The notes under the pieces: generated by a model
The model's database searches: none
What the model was told of the DNA's origin: nothing
The model's input: the letters and a program-made list of their open reading frames with translations, nothing else
Program-made: the position numbers and the translations under genes
Assembly (NCBI GenBank): GCA_029876055.1
Contig: CM056874.1
Coordinates: 7,750,001 to 7,814,000 of the forward strand
DNA from: Madurella fahalii
Taxonomy: Eukaryota > Ascomycota > Sordariomycetes > Sordariales
Direction: 5' to 3'
Length of the DNA stretch: 64,000 nucleotides
Shown: positions 43,505 through 56,440 of the stretch, piece by piece
Layout of the letters: every line of letters begins with the position of its first letter
How positions within the stretch are numbered: position 1 is the stretch's first letter

Positions 43505-46500
43505 TTATTCCGACCGACGACGGCAATAATCCCTTTCTCCATCGCTATCATCCAAACTGTCCGAGCGGCTTCGCTTGAGACACTTTGGCGGGTTCTGGGA
43601 CATCCCACTGAGCAACGACGCCGTCGCCGCAATCCGTATGTCTTCCTGATCCCCATGAATGCTGCCAAGACCACTAGCAACCGGTTGGGGAGACGGCGAG
43701 TGCCCCGTCTCTGGCAGCGCTGTTATCTCTTCCCAATCCTGAGAGACGTCCGATTCGCCCGTTGCTGAACCCCCTTGCAAGTGAAGCCAGTCCTGGCTTC
43801 CGTCCTGTGTGCCCGCCAGGCTCTGGCTACCGGCCCGCGATGCCACCGTCTCACAAGGCGTGGTTGCAGAGGTCGCCGGAGCCCAAATATCGTGCTCATC
43901 CCCACCGGCGCCATTGGATGCCCACGGGTGATGCTGCCGCTGTTGCCGTTGCTGCCTCTGCTGCCGTTGCTGTCGCTTTTGTTGGCTGCGGTGCTGGGCG
44001 ATGTCCAAGTTGACTCTTGGCTGTTCGCCGCTGCTGCCGCGCTCCAAACCAAGTTGCGATTGAGGCCGTGTCCAAATGCCAGTGCCGCTGTGACCGTGAG
44101 CGTTGTGCGTCCCGGGGTATGCTGATGGCCAGGCGGCAGCTGATCCCACGCTGTTGCTGACGCCCTGGCTATCCCAGCTGGGAATGCTGTCCTGCGTCGC
44201 GCCGTACGTGGTGCCTATGTGGCTAAGGAACGGATCGGTCACGGCCGCGAGGCCGCCACCAAGGTTCTGTGAGCAGGTGTCCATACCAGCCGTCGTCGCC
44301 GCCACGTGGTTCGCCATGTAGCTCGGTAAGAGGTCCGCGTTGCTAGAAGTGGCGTCGAAGCCTTGCGCAAATGAATTGGACAGCGAGGCGGTCGGCGGCG
44401 GCGTAGCTAGGCCGCCGTGACTTCCGAGACTATCGAGCAAGCCGTATCCTGCCTGGACTGCCGTCGCCTGGGACGCTGTCGTGTGGGCCATGAGGTGAGC
44501 ATTGTAGGCAGCCTGCGCGGCGGAGCTGCCAAGCGAGCCCAGCCCGCCGGCATCGTCCCATGCGGGCGAGAAGTTCTCGCTCATGCTTGCGTTCAGGTGT
44601 TGCTGGTAGGTTGGGCTGGGCGACATGACAACATCACGGGAGATCGGCAGCGTGCATGAGGCGAGACTAACGGGGTCCTCCCCGTACCCATCACTCGAGG
44701 CCCTTGTCCCACTCACGATGGCATGCTGCTGATGTATTTCGCTCGTCGGGTCGAGGATCGTCAGGAAGCGCCAGTCTGTCCTCCCACCCTGGGCTGTGAC
44801 AAGTTTGCCGTCCTCCACCCTGTGGATCGTCTTGAAGGTCCAGAGAATTAGCGCACGGCGCGTCCACCGCTGGTTCCGCTCGTGAGGCGAACCGGGTGGG
44901 CACGACAGGATCTCCTGCATCATGGCAATCTTTGGCACCAAGTCCATCTGGGTGGGCTGCCTGTTGCGGCGGCGGGCCACAGGTTCATCCCCGTGCTCCT
45001 CGCCTTTCCTGGGAATGGGTTCCCTCCCCTTGTCATGTCTCTTGCCGTCGCTGAACGGATGGGCTGGATACTCGGCGCAGTTGGTCAAGGTGAGTGCCCA
45101 AACGTCGGCCGGGAATGGGACAGCGACCCAATCCCTGCGGCAGCGCTGCGAGATGCATTCGCACTGGCTACGGCCGTCGCGCGGGCCATCGCATCCGGGC
45201 CGGTGCTGGTACTGTATGGCGATCTCGGCAGAGGTCTCATAGAGAAGCTCAGGGGCCGCGTCGTCGTGCGAATAGCTGAGCTCGGTCGGTCTCGCCAGAC
45301 GCGTGTGCACCTTCCAGCGATGGTTGAGCAGGCGCGGTTGTTCGATGCTGATCTCGACCCACGAGTTGAGCTCTGACTGGGTTGGGAACCGGCGCTTCTC
45401 CTTCAGTTCGAGGGTGACTTGCATGTGTAAGATGTCGTAACTCGCGTCCGTCGTCGTAGATGTTATGGCCTTTAGTTTCTGGTGCAGTTCCGGGAAGGCC
45501 GACTCCCATTTCCTGCTCAACCTGCTGACGCTGCTAGATTCGACCTGGTGCATCTCCTTGGTGAACTCGTGGAGCAGCGCGCCGTTGAAGATTTGCTGCT
45601 CTTCTTTGGCCCATGTCTCGCGCTCCAGGTTGCGGACAAGGTGCGGATACTCACTCTCGGCAAGCTTGTCGCCCGTCGCCGGGAGAAAGCCGGTCCCGTC
45701 TTCGTCAACGACCACATCGTGGTGCGATACGAAAATCCAACAGCGCTTCGGCCGGACCACCACCTGCTCGTTCAATGCGAGGATCTGTGCAAAGTATTCG
45801 TAGTTTGGCTGCTCGACAGGGAGCCGGCCCTCTGATAAGGCAATCAAGATGGGGTTGCTCTTGAGCGATACTGTCTCGACGTCATCCTCATCCCCATCTT
45901 CTTGCCGTTGGCCAAAGAAGAAGTGGACTGCAGGGATGAGGTAAGGGGCGTTTGTTAGCCGTTGGTCGTCTTCGAAATCTGCAAGGCCGAGCATGGCGCG
46001 AAACGCCACAGACAAGGGACCGACGAGCGCCTGCAGGGCGCCAGGGATGTGCAGATTCAAAACTTACAGCACCGATGATTCGAAAAGAAGTTCTTGAGCA
46101 CCTGGATATGGCTCGATACCTTCTTCCGGTGTATACTCCTGTCCGTCTCGGGTTCCATGCCCGGAGGCAGCGTCTGGCAGTAGGCGATCCAGAGATATTC
46201 TCCAATCAGCATGTTCCGCCCGTACTGTGTTTGCTTCATGTTGTATTTCTTGCGCCTCATCTGAGGGATGAGCAGGAGGGCTGCCCAATGTCAGCCATAC
46301 ACAACCCGTGATTGGGGCGCAGAGCTTTTGCGAAAGGGATCATTACCGTCAATGAAGTGCCCTTCCAATACCTCGGGCCATTTCTGGTCTGGCTTGTCTG
46401 CCTGCTTCTTCCGATAATTCTGGAAGGACTGTGGGAGAAGGGGCATGAGCGGGTTGGCGCCCTGCGGGGGCCCCCTGCCGTGCACACCGGGTTCGTGTCG

Positions 46501-46770
46501 TCGCTGGGATTTCGTACATGGCAGTGTGCCATATTCGGGGGTGAAGGACTGTGTCCGCAAGACAGGTGGCGTGGGTATTGAAGGTGGTATCGATGAGAGG
46601 GTATCTAGGTGCCGGGCAAACCAAGCCATGTGAGGGTACTGAGCATTACCGGTTGACTCGTGGAGAGGTTTCCTCGACGCCGAGACTTCATGGCAACCCT
46701 CAAATCCGTGGTCCGGCGATGGCGGGTAGCATTGCGACGGAAGGATTGGAAGTCTGACTGGCAGTTCCAT
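43505..46770 (-). CDS. abaA: AbaA/TEC1-type TEA (ATTS) domain transcription factor
   Basis: Exons 46770-46347, 46280-46068 and 45927-43505 give 1019 aa. The TEA DNA-binding domain spans about residues 130-212: KWPEVLEGHFID, then ALLLIPQMRRKKYNMKQTQY, GRNMLIGEYLWIAYCQTLPP and KVSSHIQVLKNFFSNHRCFH. Joining exon 2 to the acceptor at 45928 restores CFHFFFG, which fixes the second intron at 140 nt. AbaA acts in the BrlA-AbaA-WetA conidiation cascade in Aspergillus and has roles in conidia of Sordariomycetes. The C-terminal half is long, rich in Ser, Ala and Gly, with a Q-Q-R tandem repeat encoded at about 43940-43985 and a basic end (KRSRSD ... RRRSE). It is longer than the roughly 800-aa Aspergillus protein. 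The first ATG is weakly supported because N-termini vary in this family. Confidence 0.92.
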
Positions 46771-47497
46771 TGCCGGAGATAATGGACATCAGAGCATGAG
46801 AATGCTTCGGGTGGCAAATAGCTACTCAGGAACGTTGACGGAGGAGCAAGAACAAAAGAGGAATTCCCGAGTGGAATGATCCCCCGTCAAGGTGCGAGCC
46901 AGAGAACGATATAAAATACACTCGGGGGTGCAGAAGATACAGGTACGCAGGAAGGGGGAAAGGGAGTCGGACAATGGTTATAATAGGATGTCGCCTCTCG
47001 ATCACGCCCTAGGGACACGCTCAGCCGTGACCATCCCCGTGTAGTATTGGTGCACACATTACTCAGGGTGATAGCACGTCAGTGCCAAACAAGGCACGTT
47101 TGGATCAACCGCTCAGGACGCACCCAACATGGCGCCGACTGGAACGCAAGGGCACCCAAACTGTAGGGACGGCCGCCACGAAAAACCTGCACAACCTTGT
47201 CGGGTTGGTGGCAGGAACTCGGGTGGGAAGGACGCTTTCAGACCCGAGCGAGCGAACCATCTCAGGTATGCGAACAAGATTAGCCCCAAGCAGGAACCGA
47301 TCCGACGCAATGGGGAAGGCGTGTGAGGCAGTCTCAAACAATCTTCGGGAGGAAATGTGGCGCATCACAAAGAGGTTGGCAGGGGTGGGCAACATCAATC
47401 CTCCTTTGCAAGGGAGTGATGGGGTGGCCGAAACAATTCTTCCTGCCTCGTCCAATCTAAGACCCAGAGACAGATCAATTCTTGATAATAATTATTG
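46771..47497. promoter_or_regulatory. AbaA promoter and MRD1 3' flank
   Basis: 0.73 kb between two minus-strand genes. No gene or specific site can be assigned. Confidence 0.5.
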
Positions 47498-50229
47498 TCA
47501 AGGTTCATCATCTTCATCATTTCCGATATTAACCTTCGTCCTCCCTCCTCCGGTAAGCTGCTGCAGGGCGACCCTGTTCACCTGGCCCCGTATCTTCTTC
47601 TCCATGGCCTTGATCTGCTCCTCTGGATCCACCTCGTCGGCTTCTGCAAAGTCGAGCACTAGTCGTCGTCCAAGAAGGTGAGTGTCCTTCAGCGCAGTGA
47701 GCGCATTAAGCGCCTCTTTTGCTGTCGAGAACTCGGCAAAGGCAAAACCCCGTGACGAGTGGTTGAACTTCTTGGGGAGGCGAAGTGCAACCAGTTTACC
47801 GTACGTGCTGAATAGTTCGCGCACATCCCGTTTGGACGCCTCGAACGGAAGATTCTTAATGACAATCTTTGTTCGTTGCGCGGCCGCTTTCTTGGCGAGA
47901 TCCTCGCGCCTACGCTCCTCAGCGGCATCGTGGCCCCTGTGGGATGCCTTGACGATAAGCTTGTAGCCATCAAGAACATGGCCATCCATGACCTTGAGAG
48001 CTGCTTGTGCCTGTTCTCTGGTCTTGAAGGCACAGAAGCCGAATCCCATGCTGAGCAGCTGGCCTGGCCTCTTAGGGTCCGTCTTGGTCTTGACCTTTGC
48101 GCTCACAAAGCCGTCAAGGGGCTTGAAAGCGTTAGTCAAGCCCTCGGTGGTGGTGGAGAAGTTGAGGTTGCGGACGAATAGAGAAGCCGACTCGAGCTGA
48201 TCTTCGCCGTCATCGCGTTCCAGTAGTTCGGCAACGGACGGCTTTTGGAGGCCTGCCGGACGCTCCTCCGCCGGTGCCACGTGGTCTACGAAGAGGCCTT
48301 TCGGGCCTTTCTCGAGGAACAGAACTGAGTCCTTGAACCGCGAGTAGGCCTTCTTGGCGAACGCCGCCCGGCAGCTCGCTGGCTGAGCAAACTGTACAAT
48401 GGCGATGGTGCCGCTTGGAGGCATTAGCACCCTCAGCACCGTGCCATGCTCCTCGAAGAGGCTTCTGAGTTCTTCGATTGACGTGTTCCGAATGTTCTTG
48501 ACGAGTATAGAAGTATCACCTCGCTGCTGAGACTTGAAGGCCTCAATGTCCACTCCATGAGAGGCAAAATAGGACTTGGCTTCCTGGATAACGGTGGTCT
48601 CGGCCACGGCCTGTTTCACAGCTGCGGACGCGTCCGTGGGGTCCAAGAGTTCGTGTTTGGACACACCTAAGCGTTCTGCTACGGCTGCGTTCACTGCATC
48701 CTGGCTCATGAACAGCGAATTCCAGTTGAATGTGCTGGATGCCGCCTCGGCCTTTTTTTTGAGGAGCTGCTGCTTTTTGAGCGGCAGCTTGGAGATTGCA
48801 AATTCGTCGAGCTTGTTCTCCCTTTTGGCGGCGGCCGGAAGGATGTGTATTATCCGACCTTGGAAGGTTGAGCCATCTGTCTGGAATGCGGCAACCGCTG
48901 CCGCAGGTTGCTCATATCGAATCATGGCGAAGCCCTTGCTTTTACCCCGGTTATCCAGCGGGAGATTGACCTGTGACACAGTTAGCGAGAGCCCAGTGTC
49001 AGTTGGTCGAAACAAAGATGGAGATAATCGGCCCTTTTGTTCAGAGTCTCGAAGCATCTACTAAAATACTGAGCCCAGGTTTTCATCATATGCCAATGGC
49101 ATAAGCTGTCCCTATCAAGGGGTTCATCATTGCAAGGCAAGGGTTTTCAAAAGAGAGGATCAACTTGTGCTTGCCTCTTCAAGGTTGCCAAACTTGCCAA
49201 AGTGTTCTCTGATGTCGTCTTCCGTGACAGTATAACTCAGGTTGCGCAAAAAGAGCCTCGAGGTCTTCTCGACCAGCTTGGCAGCGTCTTTAGGGCCCAC
49301 CTCTCCGCCAGCCGCCCCATTGAGCCCATCGGCATTGGCAGCAGGGCCGCCGTGCGGCTGTTCCTGCACCTCGGACGCAGGTACCACATCAGGCACAGAT
49401 GGCGCAGGCCGTGTGAGAAACTCGGGATCATCGGGATCCACAAGGTCGAGCAGACGACTCGTCCTGGAGCGAAGCCAGTCGTCATCTGTGGCATCTGCGG
49501 GTACCTGCGACGCTTCCGTTGCGGGCTCATCCGGCGGGCCGGGTAGAGGAGGTTCGCCGTCTGCTACGGGGGCAGCGAATGACTCAGCACGAGCAAGGAT
49601 TGCTTGGATGGGCGTCTTTAATGGCCGAGTCGGGATGTCCTCGTACTCGTCGTCGCTCTCGCCGGCCTCTAATACGGCAGAGGGCAATGCGGGCGTCAAA
49701 TCCAACTGAAAGCTGCCACCGGGCGCTTCTTCGTCCCTTGACTTCTTGGTTGGATGGCCCATAACCTCAAGGTACTCTTGCAGCTTGGGGTCAGCCTCAT
49801 CAGGCACCTGCCGCTTCCTCTTCTTTGGATTTGCATCCTCCGTTGGATCTACGCCGGGAACGCTAGGCTTGGGGAGGGAGAGCTTGATAGAATCACGGCC
49901 CGCGGCATCCTTTGCAGCCGGTCTCGAAGCCGAGTCTGCAATCTTACATGTATGATTAGTAGCAGCTCCATGGGAGGGAGGCGGAAAGGCGCCCTTACCG
50001 GTTTCGCCAGGTCGACCGCGACCCGCGACATGCGAATAAAGGACTTGTTGAAGTACTTGACCGCTCTCGCGGCGTCTTCATGCGACCTGTAACCAACAAA
50101 ACCGATGCGTCGATGGGGGATGAGCTTGACATCGGTGACCTCGCGTCCCTCCGCCGAGAAGTGTTTGCGAAACTCGGCCTCGGAGATGGTCGGCGGGAGG
50201 TTCTTGACGAAAATCCTTGACGACTCCAT
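47498..50229 (-). CDS. MRD1: Multiple RNA-binding domain protein Mrd1
   Basis: Exons 50229-49999, 49942-49175 and 48970-47498 give 823 aa. Mrd1 binds pre-rRNA and is needed for 18S rRNA processing in the nucleolus. Five RNA-recognition motifs are visible: RIFVKNLPPTISEAEFRKHF (N-terminus), LFLRNLSYTVTEDDIREHF, SILVKNIRNTSIEELRSLF, LFVRNLNFSTTTEGLTNAF and IVIKNLPFEASKRDVRELF. A 180-residue acidic, low-complexity linker separates RRM1 and RRM2. The C-terminus GGRTKVNIGNDEDDEP is conserved in the family. Intron 1 is 56 nt and uses an AAG acceptor to restore KP-IADSAS. Intron 2 (49174-48971, 204 nt) has a GC donor (GAG|GCAAGC) and cuts RRM2 between GNLEE and VNLPLDNRG. Confidence 0.95.
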
Positions 50230-51105
50230 GTTGTTGGCTGTTGTTGCTTCTCTGCTTCTTGCCTGCCACTGGCAGAGTATGAAGCCAAGGCTACCGCAGT
50301 GTCATTCCGCCGTTGATGTGTTTGTTGTTTCTTCGTTCGGGAAGACAATGGTTCGTGCTCTTCTTTCGTTGTTTCTGTTCTTTCCCTTTTTTTTTTTTTT
50401 TTCCCCCTAGCAATGGCCTCTCCAGAAATTTCAAGGCCCCCCCACACAGGGTTGTTATCTTATCACAGCTCCCCACTGAGATCCCACTGCTGGCATTGTA
50501 AGCGATCGAAGTTTATATACATCAAAACTCGCAGGGTTATACGAGGACGACAAGGTACTGATACATTTCCCGCTGGTGTCTGGTGAGTCCCCTGTCAACG
50601 TATCTTCCCGGCTTCCCCGCGAACCAACGTATCAGGAAAAGCAAAACTGCGGCTGCCAATGATTTTGGGTTACTGCGCTTGTGTGGTTCCCTGGGCCGCT
50701 TGGTCCTCTTAAAAAGATTCCTAGTCAATCCAAACAACAAACACACCGTTTCTCGCCCAGTTTGCTCACTCAGCCCCCCCCTGTGTTCTGCAACTCTCCT
50801 ACCAAGCAACTAGCCAGACCTCCGCTCTGCATCTGCATGCACGATATTGCTAAACCGGTTGCGGGTACTAGCTAACTTGGACGTTGTTTGCGCTGTATGT
50901 TAAGCCTCAAATCCGGTCTTGCATCACAGGGAGCGTCCTCGGGCGTTGCACCGCCCTTGATGGCGTCCGTCCTTGGGGACCCGCCCATCCCCAACTGTCG
51001 CCAACATACTCTCCCGCTGTCCAAACCGGAAATGCTTTCCGCATTCCGCATTCAGTAGAGTTGTGCTAATTGCCGGCTGGCCTACTTAGCTCGACATAAT
51101 CCACA
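50230..51105. promoter_or_regulatory. Divergent promoter region, MRD1 / dynein light chain
   Basis: 0.9 kb between divergent starts, with a T run near 50388-50402. No gene is supported. Confidence 0.5.
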
Positions 51106-51834
51106 ATGCCGGCCGACGAACCCAAGCCTGGTAGGAGCACATCTCCGGTCGCGAGGGAGAAGCTCGAGGGTACGTCTGCCTACGTTGCCCTTATATCCCC
51201 GCTGGCCAAGAGCTAATACCTTATGTACCCTCACAGCCCAGGTCAAGAGTGCCGACATGGTATGACCCCTCCGACCGATATTCGGTAGTTCCACTTTCGG
51301 CTGCTCTGAGAGACTAACCTGCATTCTCTCCCTTCAAGACCGATGATATGCAAACAGAGGCCATCGAAGTTGGTATGTAGGCACCACAGGGCGGCCATCC
51401 CCCTTCGGAGCCGGGCTAGGGATATGTGGCTGACCCGTCATGACATAGCCCAGGAGGCGATGGCAAGGTTCAGCGTTGAGAAGGTGCGTCGCGCGCTGGC
51501 ATTCGCCGGATATGATGATCTAACCAGTACTGACCCCGTGGGCAGGACATCGCCCAACACATCAAGAAGACGGTACTGCCGCCACCGGACTTGCCATCAC
51601 GGACCCTAAGCAGCTAACACCACGCCCGCAACAGTTCGACGAGCGAAAAGGTCCCACCTGGCATTGCATTGTGGGCCGCAACTTTGGCAGCTTTGTGACT
51701 CACGGTATGGCGCGCTGCTCGGATATACCAAAGACCAGGTACTAACGACGGCCCGCCTTCCCCCTACAGAGACCAAGCACTTCATCTACTTTTACCTCGG
51801 CCACTGCGCCATCCTACTATTCAAGACCCAGTAG
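51106..51834 (+). CDS. DYN2: Cytoplasmic dynein light chain LC8
   Basis: Seven exons (51106-51169, 51237-51259, 51339-51372, 51449-51483, 51546-51572, 51635-51704, 51770-51834) give 105 aa. LC8 is a dimeric hub that binds the dynein intermediate chain and many other partners. The LC8 core is clear: DMQTEAIEVAQEAMARFSVE, KDIAQHIKKTFDERKGPTWH, CIVGRNFGSFVTHETKHFIY and FYLGHCAILLFKTQ. A Pro/Ser-rich extension of about 20 residues (MPADEPKPGRSTSPV) precedes it. Six introns in a 318-nt coding sequence make this the most intron-dense gene of the window, with exons of 23, 27, 34 and 35 nt. Its 3' flank carries four GACAGC units at 51935-51958. Confidence 0.96.
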
Positions 51835-53010
51835 GGAAGCGGCCTCCTCCGTTTTCTCTCGCGGCTGTGAACGATCAAGAAAAAAGAACCCTTCACTTAC
51901 CACAGCCTGTCGATCTCGCCTGGCTACCAGCAGGGACAGCGACAGCGACAGCGACAGCGAGCGATCACAGAAAAAGGAAACGGACGGAGGGCGGAGGATA
52001 GGCCCGCGGCGGACTACAACGACTTGGATTAGCCAAGCGGAATCAAGGACGCAACCGCCGAGAGGAAAGAGGGCAAGGAGCGCCAAGTATGAACAATGCA
52101 GATGGGGAATACCCGATGATAGACGCGGCTGCCCAGCTTTACGACAACTGGTCGCGTTGAGTTTTGTGTACGTTACATGGGGGATAGGGAGTGGGGGTGG
52201 GGGGAGAATACTAATATTGACCTCTCGATTTACGAATGATGAAATTCCAAGAAAGCCTGAGTTGCCGTATCCGGAGCCATATAACTCTCTTGACCGGTGG
52301 ATCGATGGTGGCCTCCGGAAGAGGAGCGAGTACGGGTAAATGCACAATACAGCACATTGCACGGCATGTGATTCCTGATCAGAGAGCCGGGTCGCAACAG
52401 CGGCTGATGGGTCTCAACCATGGTTCTCTTTCTAGAACAACAAAACAAGGCGGATGCGGAACCGGATTTATGCTGCTGTTCGGTCAGCAGTCCCCCCGTG
52501 TCAACAGGCAGCTGAGCCGAGAACGTCGTCCACGGTGCGAGCGATTAATAGCAAGATTGCGAAATTCTTTTGTCCCATTTCACATTCCTTTCGGTTAACC
52601 GCCCCCTATCTTGTGGGTTAGGCGGGCCTCGGCCTCGCCTGCCCGCTGCCCTGGTATCGGCGAAATCCCAAGTGTGTCCGGAACTCCCCTAAAATAACAA
52701 GTTCGCTTATTTCCGGATGACGCCAAATCTGCGAGGCATTCTTCAATGACATGATGCCTGATGACCAAAACCTTTCCCAAGATGCAACCAGCCCAAGAAC
52801 CTGGCGCTGTCACGCGCCTCCATGCAAGTGTGGCCCCTCCACCGGAATGGTTTCATAACAACCCTCTTCCTGAAGAATGCGGCATCGAGCTCAACCTGGC
52901 TTATCCACCGACCACACAGCGTAGCCGTCACCGCTACCCTCCCGCTTCATCCTGGCCCATCCTTCCCTCCGAACAATAACAACCCGTCCTCGGAAGTCCC
53001 CTCGAGAATT
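51835..53010. other. 1.2-kb spacer between convergent LC8 and ELL-like genes
   Basis: 3' flanks of both genes, with the GACAGC repeat at 51935-51958. No gene is supported. Confidence 0.5.
51935..51958. repeat. GACAGC tandem repeat, four units
   Basis: Four perfect hexamers about 100 bp after the LC8 stop codon, probably in its 3' UTR. Confidence 0.9.
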
Positions 53011-55502
53011 TCAGGCTTCAACTGAGGCGTAGATCTCATCCTTCATCCGCCTCAGCCGGTCGTGCATATCGAGTAGGTCAGTCACCTGCTCAGGATCCGG
53101 GTTCTCATTCGCTGCGAGCTCGTGGTGTAGCTGCTCGTAACGGGCATAGAATTGCTTGAACTTGGATGCCTTGTCGATAGTATCTTGGGATGGCCGTGGT
53201 CGCTTCGCTTTACTTCCAGATGCCGGGTCGAGTGCAGGCCGCTTCCTGCTGGTACTAATGCCGACGCTGCTGTCAGCATTACTGCTGGCACTGCTGATGA
53301 TGGTGTCACGGTCATGCTCCCGCTCGCGTGCCATTACAAGCGACGACTTTCCGTGATCGAGATCCGACGCGTTCGTGGGCGGGGATGAAGCCAGAGGCGA
53401 TGACTTTACGGGAGACGCGTTCCTGGCTTTGGCCAGCGAGCCGCCCGGACCTGTCGCACGACCGTTCTGGCTGGCGTCCGAGGGAGCGCGCGGCTTGACT
53501 GAACCGGGCGCTGCGGGAAGCACCTTCATCCCAGGCTTCACACGTTTGCTAAGTGGAGTGCCAGAGCTGGAGCTGTCATCGTCCTCGGAATCGCGAGGAC
53601 GTTTTGCGGGCGGCTTGATCGGCTTGGCGATGACCTGGGCTCGGATTGTGTCCTTCTCTTTCTCCTTCTCCTTCTCTTTCTCCTTTTCCTTCTCCTTCCC
53701 CCTTTCCTTGGGCAGAGTCTTTGCGGCCATGGTGGGTTTCGGCTTCGGAGCGGGCGCCTCCTTCGCTTTCTCCGTCGTTTTCGGTTTGGGGGCTGCTCGT
53801 TCAGCGGGCTTCGGGGCCGGGGCGGTCAATGTTTTGGCTTTTGGCATCGACGTCGAAAGAGGTACCTCATCGTCGTCCGAGGACGAATCATACACGAACT
53901 CATCGGACAAGACCCGTCCGCCTTTTGTGCCCGGAGCTTTCGTAGTGGTCTTGGTAGGCGGGACCTTTGTCGATGTCTTTGCCGCTGGAGCCGCCTTGGA
54001 CTTCTTCGAATTGGAGAGCAGCCGCTTCGCCTGGGCCTCTGATGCCGTCAACTTTTTCTTCCCCGTCGATGTCTGAGAACTAGATCTTGACATGGCTTCG
54101 CCACCCTTGGCCTTCTTCGCGGCTGAGCTTGCCGAGTCGTCCTTCTCCGAATCCCCCCCACTAGCGCTCGCAACATCAAGTGTTGGCTTGGGCTTAGCAA
54201 GCGCAGCCTGCAGCCTGCTGAGACATATTCCCTTGCCTCGCTGGGACTTGGGGAGCAGCTTTTGCCAGAGAGGGTCCGATGCGCCCAGTCTCATGCGGTC
54301 GTAGTGTCTGATGGCATTGTCAATTGCCTTTTGTCGGTCGTCCTCTCCGGTGTAGTTGTGTTCAAACACATCAAGTTCCTTCCAGTACATCTTCTTGATG
54401 ACCCACTTCTGCGACTTGTCGTCAAAGTCGGCCACTTTGCTGAGCGCTGCACTGAATTCTTGTTCAGTTCCCTCATTCCATTTTGCGAAGAGTTCCTCAT
54501 ATGTCATGTCCTGAGCTGCTAGCTCGTGGAAGATGTGGGATCGCTGCTGCTTCGTCTTCTCGTCGGCAGAATTGCTGACCGGGGCAAGCGAGGGTGACCG
54601 GATTCCACTCAGAGCCGGACTAGGTGTCAGCGATCGAGGTGAGGCAGCCGCTTGTGCCTCAAGCAGCCTCTTGGCTGGCTTGACTTTTCCACCTTTCGAG
54701 CTGAACAGGCCGCCGACAACCACAGCACTACGATTGACGTTAGTCTCTGCTTCCTTGGCAGCCCTATTCAGAGATGCATACGAATTCTCCCTCTTATCTG
54801 CTTCCACCTTTGCATACGAGCTCTTGAGGTTCGCGATGGCGTCATCCAAAGCCTCCTGTGGGCCGAGCTCCCTGTCTGATCCAGCAGAAGACTTAGGTGG
54901 CGCAGTAGAGGGCTTGGCTGAAGCCCGGTCTGGGGCTGCCTTGAGCGTCTTCTCTCGTTTCGGTGCCGAGACCGTCTCCTTCGGTGCCCTGGGCTTAGCC
55001 TTAGGCTTGGGGACCTTGAAAATCGACATTGTCGGGTTCGGCAACTTGTCTGCGCTCGACGGCTTCTCGGAACTGGTGCGGTACAGGTCGTAGTCGGGTA
55101 AATCAGAAGACCTGGGTATCCTGACCTCGTGGTCGTCGAACAGGAATTTCTGTGGTTGCTCCGGTTAGAGAGAAATAGGAAGAGCCTTTGAAAAAGGGAA
55201 GGGGCAGCCTTGAAACTAGAACGACGGCAAAGTGAAAACAGCACATCTGTTGGGAGGGGTTATTGTTCGACTGCGCTATTGTGTAGCGCTGGTGAATAGC
55301 AGACAATGGGCTGTACAAGAGCTTCCATACGTACCGGACTGCTCCCTAGCGATAATTGAATACCCCCGCCATTCTGAACGCAGGCAATCATTTGCTCGAT
55401 GTCGCTGCCGCTGAGCATGACGCCAAATGCCTGCATTGGAAGCCCGGTCATAGTCTTGGCCGAGCCGTCCAGCACGAGGCCATCGGCGCTGATGACAACC
55501 AT
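53011..55502 (-). CDS. RNA polymerase II elongation factor ELL-like protein
   Basis: Exons 55502-55335 and 55149-53011 (185-nt intron) give 768 aa. The N-terminal part (MVVISADGLVLDGSAKTM ... QNGGGIQLSLGSSPV, then KFLFDDHEVRIPRSSD) matches the start of fungal ELL proteins. Residues beginning IFHELAAQDMTYEELFAKW and ending DRMRLGASDPLWQKLLP fit the ELL winged-helix region. After that come Lys/Ala/Pro-rich disordered sequence, an acidic Ser patch (DSSSDDDE) and a KE-dipeptide run encoded at about 53650-53710. The C-terminal FKQFYARYEQLHHEL ... DLLDMHDRLRRMKDEIY is helical and resembles the occludin/ELL homology domain. ELL with EAF stimulates Pol II elongation. The frame is open a few codons upstream of the chosen ATG without another ATG. 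Confidence 0.82.
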
Positions 55503-56440
55503 CTTGACTATACAACCATACACGTTACAGCTGGCTTCCTCGCGCTCCTCCCCACGCTTCCCTTGGTATCCCGTGCTCTTCCTCCCTCTCCTTATCCCTC
55601 TTTGTCTTCACTCGTTTTGTGTGGGATGCGCGATCGGTTCGGCGGGAAACAGTTAACTAAAATGTAGTCGGAGGTATTCCGCCTTGGGCGGTCTCGCCTT
55701 GTTCGGCAGCTCTCGGATGTTGAGAACTCCGGACCTGCAGTATGGGTCGTCGATGGACTGAGAATGCCAGGCTCCAACCGCTCCGTTGGAATGGGGGTCT
55801 TTACGCGGCGATTGGGAGACACTGTCTCCAAGAATGATGTAACCACAGAAACACGAGTTTGCCCAAACTCGTTTACATCTGCATCAGAGACGCCCGTAAG
55901 AGGCGTGCCGCTTGACCGTTCTCCGCCTGAGCGACTTCGTCCTTCTCGGCCCCGACCGAAACGAAGCTCAAGTGTCTGGGACCGAGAGATGGCATGTGAC
56001 TATTTTCCTTTTTTTGTGTGTTCGTATTTGAAGCTCGACAGAGCAATCAATTGACGGAGCGAGCGTGTAGAGAGCGTGAGAAAGACGGGTGGGAAGTTGT
56101 AGAGAAGCAGTTCGGTCGTCGATGTTGTCGCTGACGGCACTCTGCAGTGGAGAACAGGGAACAGGGTGCACGAGGCCGGTGGCGTTTGGAAAATGAGGAG
56201 AACGAGGGACGGTCCACAGGAACACAAAGTCGTCGCCTTGGGATGGGCAAAGAGAGCAGAGCACAAGAGAAAGAAAGCAAGGCCCGAAAGAGGAGACACA
56301 CAAGAAGCACTACAATGGGAGAAGAGGCACCGAGGGTGACAGCCAGAGTGAAGGAGGGCGGGCGGAGTGGAGTGGGTCGCACCATGATGTCCCCACAGGT
56401 ATCTGTTGCCCTTTGGGAGATACCCACATGCCTGTGTACT

